A DNA stretch of 64,000 nucleotides from Motiliproteus sp036960175. Its GTDB lineage: Bacteria > Pseudomonadota > Gammaproteobacteria > Pseudomonadales > Balneatricaceae. The DNA is taken from NCBI GenBank assembly GCA_036960175.1, contig JBALWH010000024.1, forward strand, positions 1 through 64,000, read 5' to 3'. Below, in pieces: positions 63,245 to 64,000 of this stretch (the stretch's first letter is position 1; each line of letters opens with the position of its first letter). Below the pieces are notes generated by a model. It did not search any database, was not told the origin of the DNA, and worked only from the letters and a program-made list of their open reading frames with translations. Position numbers and translations under genes: made by a program.

Positions 63245-64000
63245 TAATCCTCCATTACCCCTTTCTTACCCATCAGACCACGAGGTCTAACAAGTAGGAT
63301 GACCACAGCGACGAGGTAGATAATGATTTGGTCAATACCTGGAATAATTTCTTTTATTTCATTCAATGAGCAGAACGACTGCAGTATGCCTAATAAGAAA
63401 CCGGCAAGAACGGCACCTTCAAGGGAGCCCATGCCGCCTACAACAACGACCACGAATGATAGCACCAGGAAGTCCATGCCCAGATGATAATCTGGCGGCA
63501 ACACCGGTGCGTACATGACACCGGCAAGGCCAGAAACCACGGCGGCAAGCCCGAATATAAAGGTAAAACGTTTTTCAATGTCGATACCGAGGAGGCCAAC
63601 GGTTTCTTTATCGTGGATACCGGCTCGCACCACCATACCGTAGGTTGTGAACTTCAAGAAGGCGAACACAATACTAATGATAATGGCCGAAAACGCCAGG
63701 TAGATCAGTCGCCACCAGGGGTAGACCAGGTTATCACCCATGCCCAGCATGGCACCGATGTTGGCGCTGCCGGAGACAATATCAGGTGCAGGGGTTGGGA
63801 TAGGGTTGGCACCAAACGCTGCTTTGACGATTTCTTGCAACACAATAGCAAGGCCGAAGGTGAACAAAATTTGTTCAGCGTGCGAGCGCTTGTAGAAGTG
63901 GCGAATAAATCCGCGTTCCATCGCCAAACCGATCAGCAGCATCACTGGAATTGCGAATAATATCGATATCGGCACCGACCAGTCGATAATGGCTGTGCCG
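63244..64000 (-). CDS. livH: Branched-chain amino acid ABC transporter permease LivH, N-terminus beyond the window
   Basis: At least 252 residues. The open frame continues unbroken through base 64000, so the start is outside; the GTG at 63975 is not credible, as it would delete the first helices. ERGFIRHFYKRSHAEQILFTFGLAIVLQE is given as the segment 20-48 of the visible frame and, with DYHLGMDFLVLSFVVVVVGGMGSLEG, marks LivH. It is the upstream gene of the livHMGF operon here. The periplasmic binding protein gene would be expected further right. Confidence 0.9.
   Translation of the reverse strand, partial: GTAIIDWSVPISILFAIPVMLLIGLAMERGFIRHFYKRSHAEQILFTFGLAIVLQEIVKAAFGANPIPTPAPDIVSGSANIGAMLGMGDNLVYPWWRLIYLAFSAIIISIVFAFLKFTTYGMVVRAGIHDKETVGLLGIDIEKRFTFIFGLAAVVSGLAGVMYAPVLPPDYHLGMDFLVLSFVVVVVGGMGSLEGAVLAGFLLGILQSFCSLNEIKEIIPGIDQIIIYLVAVVILLVRPRGLMGKKGVMED

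Noticed and set aside
60586..64000. Urea (Urt) transporter instead of Liv
   Set aside because: Gene order, subunit lengths and motifs fit livHMGF; no urease genes are present. The missing binding protein would settle it.

Overview
The window is chromosomal DNA of a free-living, motile, Gram-negative gammaproteobacterium. The evidence is an outer-membrane porin, MlaA, NhaA, HrpA, PutA, a LivHMGF transporter, bactofilin and PpnN. The order tRNA-Val / uvrB / aspartate-type aminotransferase, and the order mlaA / RssB-like phosphatase / STAS antagonist, both recall Pseudomonas and its marine relatives. I cannot name a genus. Almost all of the window is dense, intact coding sequence. I see no prophage, insertion sequence, CRISPR array or rRNA.

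Layout. 0-9 kb: a partial tRNA-Val(GAC) with its promoter, uvrB, a PLP aminotransferase, a hemerythrin/degenerate HD-GYP pair, a PIN-PhoH ATPase, a CobB-type sirtuin and ppnN. 9-19 kb: putA, a thiolase, an AIM24-family protein, an M23 peptidase overlapping a bactofilin, a class II amidotransferase and fadD. 19-29 kb: hrpA, a porin, mlaA, then a signalling stack (PP2C phosphatase with a dead receiver, STAS antagonist, cyclic-nucleotide-binding protein, and a convergent membrane class III cyclase).

29-45 kb: the most unusual part. It holds two paralogous MurG-like glycosyltransferases, a polysaccharide-deacetylase-like protein, a histidine phosphatase, two GT4 glycosyltransferases and an ABC exporter whose nucleotide-binding domain is degenerate and enlarged by about 250 residues. 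Together these look like a glycoconjugate assembly/export system that I cannot match to a characterised one. Next to it is a complete four-gene oligopeptide ABC importer of the Yej/microcin C type and a small secreted protein of unknown function.

45-64 kb: transaldolase, DusA, an Asp/Glu racemase coupled to nhaA, an SLC13-family permease divergent from a thioesterase across a Fur-like site, a SpoIIAA-like protein, a triheme c-type cytochrome, a tautomerase, an MFS transporter divergent from a LysR regulator, YigZ, a membrane-anchored glutaredoxin, a CobW-type GTPase with a His-Asp repeat, an orphan short flagellin, a D-amino-acid transaminase, and a branched-chain amino acid (Liv) operon running off the right edge.

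Regulatory elements read directly include seven intrinsic terminators or terminator-like hairpins, a consensus tRNA promoter, and three operator-like palindromes. Functions are assigned from motifs and family knowledge; no database search was possible.
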